A stretch of 64,000 nucleotides of DNA from Heliopora coerulea (taxonomy: Eukaryota > Cnidaria > Anthozoa > Scleralcyonacea > Helioporidae). The notes under the pieces were generated by a model. It saw nothing but the letters and a program-made list of their open reading frames with translations, had not been told where the DNA came from and did not search any database. Below are positions 42,770 to 53,254 of the stretch, in pieces (the first letter of the stretch is position 1; the number at the start of each line of letters is the position of its first letter). The position numbers were made by a program, and so were the translations under genes. The stretch is taken from the NCBI GenBank assembly GCA_030142905.1, contig JASJOG010000433.1:62001-126000 (forward strand). Direction: 5' to 3'.

Positions 42770-43978
42770 CTAGTATCGATAAAGCATAGAAAAAAAAGAT
42801 GAATACAAAAGAAAAATCCCAGCCAAGTACTTGTAGCCTCCATTTTGCCGACAGCACATTTACCCAACGGACCATTTGTCGACAGGCATTTGGTAGTTTC
42901 TCTCACTATATTCTAGATAACTCCGGGGAAAATATGTGCATGTATTTTGTACAGAGAGTTAATACTTTTCATTGATTGCTTAGAAAGGCTATCGATAACA
43001 ATACCAGCACACCACAACCCCAAAAACCACTCGTGTACAGGCACCGACTCGAGCTTTTTTACTAGTTTTTTAAGAAAACATCCCCCTCCAAAAATAGAAC
43101 TAATGGTTAAAATCTAACTATGAAGTAATTCAGTACTACAATAAAAACCTTCAAGGCTGTTTACAAGTCTTCAAGGTTCAAAAGAGCATGCAACGAGTAA
43201 GGAAAAAAACCCAAGAGGTTTAGTGCCCAGCCTGTTAGCGAATGGTTTACTATACACTCCTTCCTCGCCGAATAAACTTGACTTAATTAAAACAGTAACT
43301 CTCTCCCTGCCAGGAATGAGTAAAGGCACTTAACCAGCCGTACCAAGGGCCTTTTCATGGTGGTCGGTCAAGTAAAGAAAGTAAGAAGAAAAGCAAGCGG
43401 TTACATTTAGTTTCCAACATAAAAGTATGCTACATCCTACTGAAGATGTAAGCGACAGAAAATGTGCTCTGTCTGGCTGTCTTTCGAAATGCCATTTTTT
43501 AAAATGTCCGGGGTATCGTCTCACGCAACCCTTCCAACTGGCACACGACATTGTTTCGAAGTCATTTTCTGGTTAAAATTGGATCAACATCAGAAAAAGA
43601 CGCCGATTTGAAGATAACTATGATAACGTTCAAGCAGTCAACTTTTACGGTCGAAACTTGACATCAATACAACGTTGCGATTATGACCATTTGTGAGCAG
43701 TATCTGGTTTTGTCTTGTATTGTAATCAAATTTATTTACTCACGGCAACCACGTCAACTACATGTTGTTTTTCACTGGGCCGTACTTAAGTACATTAAAT
43801 TATTTTACAAATTATTAACATAGGAATACACTAACGTGCAAATTTACCTCCAAGAAAAATTTACTATTTAACAAAAATATGTGGATTAGTTTGGGGTTTT
43901 TTCGGTTATTTTATAAGTTGATCCCAGGCCTTGGCACCCGAATAGCTGAAACTTCATTTCACGTGATTTGTATTGGGT
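42770..43978. other. presumed intron, nothing recognised
   Basis: No supported feature. Short ORFs here have no domain similarity that I can see. Confidence 0.4.
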
Positions 43979-44023
43979 TTAGATAGCGTCAATAAGTTGT
44001 TACTTCTTATTGATGCTATCTAA
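43979..44023. repeat. small hairpin
   Basis: TTAGATAGCGTCAATAAG pairs with CTTATTGATGCTATCTAA around a nine-base loop. Confidence 0.6.
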
Positions 44024-44374
44024 ATAGTTGTATTTTGTGTTGTTACAAGTTTTCAAAATTTCTCTTATAATTTCAGGAAAACTACCACCAACCGCGCCGT
44101 TGCGCATGTTTAATCATTTGGTCTTTCCATCTTTCTTCTAAAGATTTACAACCTAATTTTTCAAAAATGTCGCAATAGCGTCCATCATATGTATCTCGTT
44201 ATTATTCTTCATGCTCTATTTTGAAATTTTTGAAGTCTTTACAATAAGAGTTCAAAAAAAAAAAACATTCTCAAATTTGAGCACAGTAAAAATATGATGG
44301 AACTAGAGCTTTACACATTGCTTCCATTGAAACATAAGGCTTACACGCTCTAAGAATAACTATTGTTCTGGACA

Positions 44375-45184
44375 GGCGCGTACCCAGGAATTTTTCTTGA
44401 AGGGCAGGTTTCAGTGTCGAAGAGCTATTGCCACTTAAAATTTTCCATACCCCCAAAAATGTACTATCCTTTTATAAGACCAATTTGGGAGGCTCCAGCC
44501 TCTATGTATTTTACTGAACTTGAACCTGGATTTAACTTAAAAGTGTGGATGTTTACGAAGATTAATTTTCGCACTTCGTATTTGGGTATTTTAATCAACA
44601 AGCAGTACGAAAGTATATGGCTTGAAACGTTCACTTATTTTAAAACAGACAAGTTTAGGCCCAGCAAAGAACTGGATATATGAGTCTCTTGGGGGTGTTC
44701 ACGGGTAAATGCCATTGATAGTAACATCATAAAACACCATCAGAGAGAATGTTTTGCTGCAGAAAAAGAATTGTAATTTTGGTGACGCTTTTATCTGTAA
44801 AATGTCAGCAGTAATGCTCACTAAATTGTCAGTGATATAGAGCGCAAAAGCATCACAGTCGGCTGGTTCTGGCCCAGACCATACTCAATGGCCTGCAAAG
44901 CGCGCTTTGTCAGACAATCGACATTCGTCAATGATCAACGTCTGTTTGATAGCATGCTACCCGTACGTTCACGTCCTCACTTCAGTACTTCAGAGAGTAC
45001 AGATCAACAATTTATGGCGACACCGAAAGTGGTTTCAAGCTCGCAAATCAAAGCTGGCCAGCTTGTGATGTTGTTATGTGACGGTCATGAACTCCTTTTT
45101 TAACTGAAAACTCAAGTTCGTTGTGGCAATGGGGGGGGGGAGGGGGTTGAACCCCTCGATCCCCTCCTTGGCTACACCACTGGC
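44375..45184. mobile_element. non-autonomous hAT-like DNA transposon
   Basis: The left end CAGGCGCGTACCCAGGAATT and the right end ...CCTTGGCTACACCACTG (inverse CAGTGGTGTAGCCAAGG) are approximate inverted repeats of the CAGNGGCGTA type seen in hAT-like elements. No transposase is encoded. Its right half (44830-45184) is related to 49300-49651. Confidence 0.5.
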
Positions 45185-45583
45185 TCCAGGGACCTTTTAC
45201 TGCTATTTTGCACTTGTTCTTTCAGCAATTATCCCAAGACTTTTAGTTTTATCTACTCGTTTGATACAGTCATTAGGAATTAAAACGGTTGGATTAGTTT
45301 CAGAGATAGATAAATTATGTCTTGATGTAACGGTCATATATTTTATTTAATATTACTTGTCGGCAGTATGACAATTTTGTATTTTTTAAAATTCGGAATT
45401 TAATTTTTATTCAATCACGTCAATACTTTTAGAGCAAACTGATATATTTGTACAATCAGTAAACATAATTGGAATAGAATTATCAAGACAGTTGATAAGG
45501 TCGTCAATGTAAATTAACGACCTTATTAAGCGGACCAAAATTTGACCTTTGGGGGACACACTGAATAATTACTATGGACGATA

Positions 45584-45652
45584 TACGTAGCAACAGGTCG
45601 AGTGACGGACCGGTATCCCGAAGACGCGAGTTCAAATCCCGCTCGAGTCAAC
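45584..45652 (+). repeat. tRNA-like 3' half ahead of the gypsy relic
   Basis: GCGAGTTCAAATCCCGCTCG has a T-arm and B-box shape, but the 5' acceptor strand and D arm do not pair. It may be a degraded tRNA-derived repeat just upstream of the protease reading frame. Confidence 0.25.
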
Positions 45653-45654
45653 AT

Positions 45655-45927
45655 TTTTCAGTAGACTTCGGCAGTGTATATAAGGAAAACGAAGGCATGG
45701 TTGCCATAAATATTGGTGATGTCCACGTACCAAACATGTTGACAGATTCTGGAGCGACATGTAACTTGATAAGCCATGGGACCTGGGAGTGGCTAAAGTC
45801 TCAACGTATCCAGTGGGAGTCTTCAAGAGAAGCGAAAGTTTTACTTGCTTACGGTTGTACCAAACCATTAGAAACACTGGGAATTTTTACAGCTATCGTG
45901 GTATCGCCTGACACCAAAGCTCCATGA
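45655..45927 (+). pseudogene. gypsy-like aspartic protease
   Basis: MVAINIGDVHVPNMLTDSGA carries the catalytic D-S-G-A, with TCNLIS following, then a flap region and a C-terminal LLAYG. A stop at 45927 ends the frame before the RT. Confidence 0.7.
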
Positions 45928-46015
45928 ATCGCAGATTTTGTGGTTAAAAAAGGCGAAAGCAACACTTTCTTTGCAGGGAAACAGCTGAAGAACTTAATCT
46001 ACTCTGTGTTGGGCC

Positions 46016-46735
46016 AATTCAAGTTAACAACATTGGTGGTGAGCATTTAGGAATTGACATCCATGAAAAGTACAACGGTCTTTTCGAGAAAGTTAGCCTG
46101 CTGGAGGGGTATGAGCTGAAATTAAACCTTGATGAATCAGTAAGACCTGTCGCCCAACCGATTCGTCGGACTCCTTTTGGTTTGAGACAAAAGCTCGACG
46201 ACAAGCTTGATGAACTGCTCAAAGAAGGCTTCATAGAGGAGGTACCAGAAGGTTCAACGGGATCGATATCACCATTGGTAGTGGTTCCCAGATCGGATGG
46301 TAATATCCGTGTGTGCGTGGACATGAGGCGGGCAAACCAGGCGGTGATCAGAGAGCGACAACCCATTCCGACAATGAAAGAAATCCTTCAAGATCTGAGT
46401 GGTAGCAGAGTGTTCAGCTGAGCTGACCTTAAGTGGGGCTTCCACCAAATCCAGTTAAGCGAAGACAGTAGACATATCAAACTCACCGAGGCCTGTGCCG
46501 GTTTCGCCGCTTGATGTTTGTTATAACGTTAGCCCCAGAGAAGTACAACCAGATCATTAGAAATCTACGAGGTTGTGAAGGGGTGACTAATATTGCGGAT
46601 GACTTAATAATCCTTGGAAGAGATGTCCTGGAACATGATAAGAGGCTGTTTGCCGTGCCGGAGAGACTCAGAGAGAAAGGCCTGACACCGAATAGCACAA
46701 AAAACGCGAGTTCCGCTTGTCTCGATTAACCTTTT
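46016..46735 (+). pseudogene. gypsy-like reverse transcriptase
   Basis: LNLDESVRPVAQPIRRTPFG, KEGFIEEVPEGSTGSISPLV, VVPRSDGNIRVCVDMRRANQ (fingers and palm), then a TGA inside SGSRVFS*ADLKWGFHQIQL (first catalytic Asp). A frameshift at about 46.5 kb leads to VTNIADDLIILGRDVLEHD, where the catalytic pair is ADD (IADD in place of the usual YADD). The internal stop and shift inactivate it. Confidence 0.8.
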
Positions 46736-47220
46736 TAGGACATGAGATAGCAAAGGGAGGCATCAACCCAAGCGAAGAGAAGGTGGCTGCTATCCAAAAT
46801 GCTACAGCTCCAAAGAATGCCAGCGAAGCAAGGTCATTCAAGGGACTTTTACAGTATTTAGTAAGATTCATCCCAGATTTATCATCTGTAGGAGAGCCAA
46901 TACAGAAGCTAACCCGCACAGGTGTTACATTTGAGTGGGGCTGAGGGCAACAAACTGCATTTGAAGACCTGAAACGAAGGACTACCAACGCGGAGACAAT
47001 GGCTTACTTTGACGGGGATTGCCAAAAGAGAATTGTTGTAGATGCATCACCTGTAGGACTTGGAGCGATGTTGACCCAGCTGCAAGGAGGAGAGTGGCGA
47101 GTGGTTTCCTATGCACCACGAAGCCTAACAGACGTAGAACGACGGTATAACCAAACTGAGAGGCACTAGCATTGATGTTGGTCTGTGAGAGGTTCAACAT
47201 CTATATATTTGGCAGGACGT
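46736..47220 (+). pseudogene. gypsy-like connection and RNase H
   Basis: LTFLGHEIAKGGINPSEEKV (RT thumb and connection), ARSFKGLLQYLVRFIPDLSS, then TMAYFDGDCQKRIVVDASPV and GLGAMLTQLQGGEWRVVSYA, the RNase H start with its catalytic Asp, and LTDVERRYNQTE. A stop near 46.94 kb and a frameshift near 47.17 kb break it. Confidence 0.75.
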
Positions 47221-47467
47221 TCGAATTGGAGACCGACCATAAGTCGTTGGAGCACATATACTCAACTACATCGAAACCCCCAGCCAGTGTGTAAAGATGC
47301 GCCTCCAGTTATACGACTTCAGAGTGGTATACCGACCTGGGAAGACAAGCATCGCAAACGCTTTGTCGAGGATGAATACACACCAGCAACGTGACAAGGG
47401 AGACAACTATGACTTTGTATGCACTGTAATACAACACAGTGTTCCAATTGCCTTAACCGCTAAATAG

Positions 47468-48480
47468 GTGGAACAAGCGTCAGCTTCAGATGAGGAACTG
47501 AATCACATAAAAGAGTGTGTCAAAAGTGGGTACTGGAATAAGTGCAATGTTTCTGCATACTTAAATGTTAAAGAAGAGTTAGGTACATACGAGGAGCTGC
47601 TGTTAAGAGGAAGAAGGTTGGTAATTCCTAAAGCACTGCAAAGTCGAGTTCTAAATTTGGCACGAGGGATACCAGGGAATAGGGGAATCAAAGAATAAAC
47701 TTGGGAGCAAAGTGTGGTGGCCCAAGATGGACTCCCAAGCAGAAAGATAGTGTAGAACGTGTCACGGATGTGAAATGGTGGCGAGATTCCAAGTACCTGA
47801 ACCGATGGCACGAATTGTTTCACTCAGTGACCCATGGCAACAATGTAGTGCGGACTTGCTTCGTCCACTACCTTCTGGAGATAATTTACTGGTAGTCGTG
47901 GACTACTACATGTAGGTATTTCGAAGTGGTTATAATGAAGACTATAAGTACTAAAATTGTGGCAGCTGTGGTTCCAATTTTTGCAAGATTCGGGAGTTCC
48001 ATACTCCTTACGAACGGACAATGGCCGTCAGTTTATTTCAGAAGAATTTGAGCCATTCCTTAAAAAATATGGTGTAGAACACAAACGAACAATCCCTTTT
48101 TAGAGCAGGCCAACGGAGAAGTCGAGAGACAGAACAGGACTTTGTTAAAGGTTCTACGAGGGGCGCAAGCAGAAGGAAAAGACTGGAGAATAGAAATACA
48201 GAAACTATTGGCAGCTTATAGATCAACACCCCAAGTTACAACGGGAGTAACTCCATTCTACTTGATATTCGGCCGGGAAATGAAGACAAAGCTGCCAGAG
48301 ATACTACACGATCCAACAGTTATGGATGGAGAAATTCGGGAACGAGATTGGTCGACGAAGCTGAAAGGGAAGGAATATGCAGACAATAAAAAGCATGCGA
48401 AAGAAAGTTCAGTTAAAATTGGTGACAATGTTCTCGTGAAGAACAACAAGGCTAATAATATATCCACATATTACATATAA
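47468..48480 (+). pseudogene. gypsy-like integrase
   Basis: An N-terminal part with LGTYEELLLRGRRLVIPKAL precedes a region broken by many stops (47.7-48.0 kb) where the zinc-binding HHCC should be. The core resumes with SLRTDNGRQFISEEFEPFLK (catalytic Asp) and ANGEVERQNRTLLKVLRG (catalytic Glu of the N-GxxER type), then LLAAYRSTPQVTTGVTPFYL and FGREMKTKLPEI typical of gypsy integrase C-termini. Not functional. Confidence 0.78.
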
Positions 48481-48919
48481 ACAAGACAAGGAGGAAAAGT
48501 AAGAGTAAAAGAATAAGAACGGTGTTGAACTAAAGTGAAACGTAACATTTGTGAAAAGATACCAAGAACAAACTGTGAACAAAGACCAAGGCCATCACGA
48601 AGACTTATCACCAGGATCAAGAGACAATCTTGCATCTTTGGCAGACCAAAGTGGAACGGAAATTCCAAAGTTCGGCATGTCAGAACAACCGGAGCGGAGA
48701 CAAACACCTACAGCAGAAGTATCTCAGCAACGTACAAGTACAAAAAGAAAATAAGATGCCCAAATGTTTCAATAACTTTGTCGTGACTAAACACTAACTG
48801 TATGAAGTAAAAAGTAAACTTGTAGGAAAATGTTTTAGACTTATTTTTTTTACGCTTCAAATTTTGGTTCAGTTTCAGACATGTCTAGTTTAAGAATAAA
48901 CGCTTAGGTCGGCACTAGA

Positions 48920-49147
48920 ACGTAACCACTGAGACCAGGTAACATTGTGGAGACTGAGACTGGAAAATTAAGTACTTTATTTACTTGATAACCTTTTGGA
49001 AAAAATCGTCTGGGTTTACAATATCACCAAGGGTAACACGTCGACGGTAAGAATTAGGGTTAGGATTAGGGTTAGAATATCAAGTAAATAAAGTACTTAA
49101 TTTTCCAGTTGCAGTCTCCGCACTGTTACCTGGCCTCAGTGGTTACG
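48920..49147. repeat. foldback with TTAGGG repeats in its loop
   Basis: Arms 48920-48990 and 49078-49147 match in inverse (ACGTAACCACTGAGACCAGG / CCTGGCCTCAGTGGTTACGT; AAAATTAAGTACTTTATTTA on both). The loop holds TTAGGGTTAGGATTAGGGTT at 49054-49073. About 228 bp, non-coding. Confidence 0.75.
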
Positions 49148-49299
49148 TTTTGAGAAAAGAATGAATGTGATGGTCAGGAGTCTTCAGCCAAGAAGTTTTG
49201 TGCGTGTGTAAGATGTGACCGAGAAAGAGTTTAAAGTATTTTTTTAAAACCCATCGGAATCTTATGGTTTTTGTTTCACTTTTAACGGGTTTTCTACAA

Positions 49300-49651
49300 T
49301 ATATAGCGTATGAGCATCATAGTCAACTGGTTTTGATGCTGTCTATACTAAATGGCCCGAAAGTGCTTTCTGTCCGACAATCGGCATTCGTCAGCGATTA
49401 ACTTCGTTGAACTTTGTTCAATATGCTGCTGACAATTGCCCAAACATTCACTTCCTCACTTCGACATTTCATATACTATGTATCGATAATTTATCACAAC
49501 GCTTGGAGTGGTCTCAAGCTCGCGAATCACAGCCGACCAGATTGTGATACTGTCTTATGACTCATTACTGAATTGGAAGTTCAAGCTCGTTGCAGCTGTG
49601 GGAGGGGTTTGAACCCCCTACACACCCCTTTGGCTACGCCACTGTATCCCT
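49300..49651 (+). repeat. copy of the hAT-like repeat, right half
   Basis: Related along its length to 44830-45184 (for example TCTCAAGCTCGCGAATCACA versus TTTCAAGCTCGCAAATCAAA), ending CCCTTTGGCTACGCCACTG. The two copies flank the gypsy relic at a distance and are too diverged and too far away to be its LTRs. Confidence 0.6.
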
Positions 49652-50430
49652 CCTATTACACAATTATTGAATCCAATTAGTGCTTAGTCCTTGGAAATAT
49701 CTCCCATCACTTAACATGTTATGCTTCCATATTAATAAAAATAAATGAAGATTAGATTACAATTAAACCCATAATTTACCACAATATTAAAAAAAATTTT
49801 CCTGTAAAAAATTTTTGCTATAAACATTTTTTTTGGATTCTCCCACTTCATTGCCAAAACCTCGATGAAAATTAGGTGCCACCGAACTCTTTTCCGAATT
49901 AAATAAGGTTGAACGGTAATCAGGAGCAATCTTGAAACTTTCTAGTTGTAATAGTAACCTGTTGATGACTTTTCCCGGTAATACATTTGATGCCAAAAAT
50001 GTTTTTCTACCGATTAAATGTTCCATTCTCGTCAAAAATATCTATTTACGATTTTCTTGAAGACCAGAATTGCGTTCGTTCTTTTTTTCCAAGGAACTGT
50101 ACGAGCCTCATTGAACTATAAAAATGCATAAGCACTTCAAAAATGAAACACTTTGTATAGTATAAAGAAATATATGCATTGTTGCATCTCCTTTCTTCAT
50201 GTTTGAGCACATTAGTTATCGTCCGCTTAAATCTCGCTCGATAGCTATTATTCTTCTAGTCTGAAAACCTTCCGCTCTCAGGTGCTTCGCGCCTTTGAAC
50301 GACAATGTAATAAACATATTACTAGCAACACAGTATCGCAATTAATTCAGTTGCCCCCTAATCCTTCGATCTTTTCCTAACTCTCTCGTTGTCATTGGAT
50401 CTCTTGAACAAACACCAGTTTTATACTTAC
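49652..50430. other. presumed intron
   Basis: AT-rich, no feature recognised. Confidence 0.4.
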
Positions 50431-50670
50431 TTAAGGTAACATTCTTTCCTACCTTCAAATTACCATTCTCGACTTCACATGTGTATATTCCTTGTTTTCT
50501 TCCGACGACATCCTCTTGGCGCAGTTCTGAGCGTAAATATTCCGGACCCGTAATCTTTTTGCCGTCTTTAAGCCAGGAGGCCGGAGAAGGAGGATTACCA
50601 CCAACTCCTTTGCACTCACAAAAGGAAGTTACTCCCTTACCAAAACACCATATTTTAGGCTCTCCACAAC
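50431..50670 (-). CDS. immunoglobulin-domain exon (intact)
   Basis: A 240 bp exon, phase 1 at both ends. Acceptor TTTTTCTTCAG at 50671 and up; donor GTAAGT at 50425-50430. It encodes GCGEPKIWCFGKGVTSFCEC-KGVGGNPPSPASWLKDGKKI-TGPEYLRSELRQEDV...QGIYTCEVENGNLKVGKNV. The Ig hallmarks are CECKG (strand B Cys), SWLKDGKKI (strand C Trp) and GIYTCEVEN (strand F YxC), with an extra Cys pair near the N-terminus. The frame is clean. Secreted or cell-surface location is inferred. The related exons on the same strand at 59.0 and 42.7 kb suggest a tandem Ig ectodomain. Confidence 0.8.
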
Positions 50671-51533
50671 CTGAAGAAAAAGTTATTGCGGAATGAGCCA
50701 ACAGATTTGACCACACAGAGAGTCTGATGACGTAAATTCTTATTTTTATATGATAAACTATAGCTAGTATAGCAAAAACACCATCAAACTAACATAATCG
50801 GAATCTAGGAGGTCAATATGGTCAATAAGGACGCTCGAATGAAAAATAATTGAAAAAGAAAAGACAATGTTTTTTTATAGTTAACAGAGTGAAAATTATC
50901 TCACGTTATTTTAAATCTGACCTTTTCAACGCTTCTAGAGAGAATATTTATTAGTAGAAATCAATTGACTGCTAGAAAGTCGCGGTGGACTAGAACCGGT
51001 GGATAAGTTCAAATGCCACCCCATCTTTTTACTGCTCAATTTTATTTGAGTCACTGATACATTGCTCGTTGTTCTGCTTTACATTTCCCGTTAATTAACA
51101 TACGGACGGTAGAGCCAGGGAGTGGAAGGCTGTGCCCCCCAATCATTTCCAAATGCAATGTTGAAACAACTACGTTATAGAACACTTGTGAAATTCCCAG
51201 GGAAGCATGCAAAAGCTGTATTTTTATCTCACACCTCCCACTCGAAATTCCGTTCCGCCGCCCCTGTAAAAATAAACTAGAACAATGCACGTGAAGCATG
51301 ATACTGGAATTTGAAAAATTTTACCGAACGGATAATTCCATGATGGAAAAGAATTTTACGTACGAGCTACCCTACGATACCTGTAAGTATAATTTGTGTT
51401 TCTTGCAGACTTAGGTAGATATGGCATTCCGCGATTTTTAACTTAAATTCAACTCAAATTTAACAACGGTTGTTCAACGTTTCGTATTTACAAAACACTT
51501 GTTAGTGATAAGAGCAGTTTTCCGGTTCACGAA
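50671..51533. other. presumed intron
   Basis: Contains GGGGCGGCGGAACGGAAT (inverse strand) and CCCAGGGAAGCATGCAAAAG near 51120-51270, resembling ends of a non-autonomous DNA transposon. Not delimited. Confidence 0.35.
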
Positions 51534-51779
51534 ATGTTACATACTGATTTAACACGATTTGTTCTCCGTCAGGAAGATAAAGAAGAGAAATTAAAATGCC
51601 CAGCTGGTTCGAAGCGAACAGATATTGCAGCTGGATACCGAACCTTAGCCGAGAATCTAATTGAATTCAGCAAGCTCAATTGTATGCCAATTTCGATTCA
51701 TTTGGATCTACTGGATGAAAGCAATGGGATTGAGAACATCCTTCAAAACAAAAATCCATGTCGTCATTGCATAAACTAG
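51534..51779 (+). CDS. short conserved-looking ORF, probably mobile-element derived
   Basis: An ATG-started frame of 81 codons: RTDIAAGYRTLAENLIEFSK, LNCMPISIHLDLLDESNGIE and NKNPCRHCIN. The pattern (a helix, then LDxxxGIExxL, then a Cys-rich end) reminds me of a short N-terminal module repeated in many cnidarian ORFs of unknown, likely transposon, origin. That is memory of a pattern and not a family I can name. No downstream continuation was found. Confidence 0.3.
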   Translation: MLHTDLTRFVLRQEDKEEKLKCPAGSKRTDIAAGYRTLAENLIEFSKLNCMPISIHLDLLDESNGIENILQNKNPCRHCIN

Positions 51780-52345
51780 AGTCAATCTCCACACAAATAA
51801 ATCGAAATTGCTGAATGGCCCCCACTACGACTGGTCAACACTAAAGTCAATGATAACATTCATAAGTAGATTCTATCATAACTATTAAAAAATTCGGCGT
51901 CATGGAAGAAAGAAAAAGCATACTAAGAAAGGCTAAACCGATAAACTATTGGCAAGTTCAGGAAGGTTCAGTGACATAAAGATAAATGTTTGCAACAGAA
52001 CCATGCAACGATATACAGAGCAAGATTTGACATAATAACAAATTCAGAAACGCAGCAGTCAAAATCGCATATCAAGCTGTCAATGAAATATGTGTCACGA
52101 AGACTGCAGGCAAAGTGAAACCAAAAACTACCCGTCTGATGAATGAACTCAACACCATGACTGGAAATTTCAATCCGTTAGATTGAAAGCGTTTGGAGAA
52201 GAAAGCATCCTAGGCATATTGCAGAAAAGACGAGCATTCAATTAGAGATAAGTGGCGTAGAAAGCCAACAGAATCCAATCAGCTTCAACCCAACCATGAA
52301 GAACAGGTGATGGTGGTAAAACATCGAGCATAAAAATCGAACATA

Positions 52346-53254
52346 AAGTCAAACTCTTATTAAGCGACCACTCTGGGGGAAAAGACGAGTGGCCGCTTAA
52401 CAGGAGTTCAGCATGGAAAATAGTTTGTCTGTTGGAAAGTCTCTTTATTTGAGTGCTATATTTCAGTGCATTATGTACAAACAATTACCACTTAAAGAAC
52501 TACTGCATACACACAAACTATTACGAGAGATAAGAAAAAAAGAAGCAGAAACACCGAGTCAATTAATAATCCACTTTTAAGGGACCTAGAAATATCCTAT
52601 ATTTAAAATAGTCTTGTATGAAGGTCTGGCACTGTTATTGTCGGAGCGCTCAGAAAGCAAGTCAGACAAAGAACACCCTACGAACATCCTAAACTACATG
52701 CGGACGAACTTCAATCCATCAGACATTTCCCGAAACTAATGGATCTGGTTAAACTGTTTCACATGAAGAGAAGTGGAGTGGCCGGGGCTACGGCTTGGAA
52801 ATCCCATGTGAATACAACTTTATGAATATGGGTGACCAATTTTCCATCCAATGGCAGAAAACAAAGCTGTTGATTGAAGGCCTTGAACTCACCTAATCTG
52901 CTACAAAGAGTGGTCTAATACTTTCTGAAGATTATCGCTTTGAAATGATTGCCGTACATCAAAATGTTTTGAGGTGAAGGTGGAACACCATAACACCATA
53001 TGCACTAACGTACGCTTCGATAGAGGTCGTCATTAAAAGTGAAAGTCACACTTGATGTTTAATGACCGCTTAATAGGATTTAAAAACAATAAAAATAACT
53101 CGATGAGACGTCGCAATGGTGGCTGCAGCCGCTTTAGAGAGGTGGCCGTTTATTAGATATTTACTTTACAGTAACTTAATAAGAAAATATTGATAAGTGA
53201 CTTTGATAAGTGGCCGGTGAATAGAGAGTGGCAGTTTAATAGGAATTTGAGTGT
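52346..53254. mobile_element. non-autonomous Tigger/pogo-like element
   Basis: The left end AAGTCAAACTCTTATTAAGC and the right end GGCAGTTTAATAGGAATTTG (inverse CAAATTCCTATTAAACTGCC) match the Tigger-type ends of the 24.3 kb element in form. Sub-terminal GTGGCCGCTTAA-type blocks occur at both ends. About 0.9 kb, with no transposase frame recognised. Confidence 0.6.

Larger units (their letters stand above)
45574..48780 (+). mobile_element. degenerate Ty3/gypsy-like retrotransposon (pol relic)
   Basis: Protease, reverse transcriptase, RNase H and integrase occur in this order on the plus strand, the gypsy arrangement (integrase last). No gag and no convincing LTRs were found. Multiple stops and frameshifts show long inactivity. 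It lies within the interval between two minus-strand Ig exons, so probably in an intron. Confidence 0.8.

Noticed and set aside
45584..45652. Working tRNA or primer-binding site for the gypsy element
   Set aside because: Only a T-arm-like half folds, there is no adjacent LTR, and the position relative to the protease leaves no room for gag.
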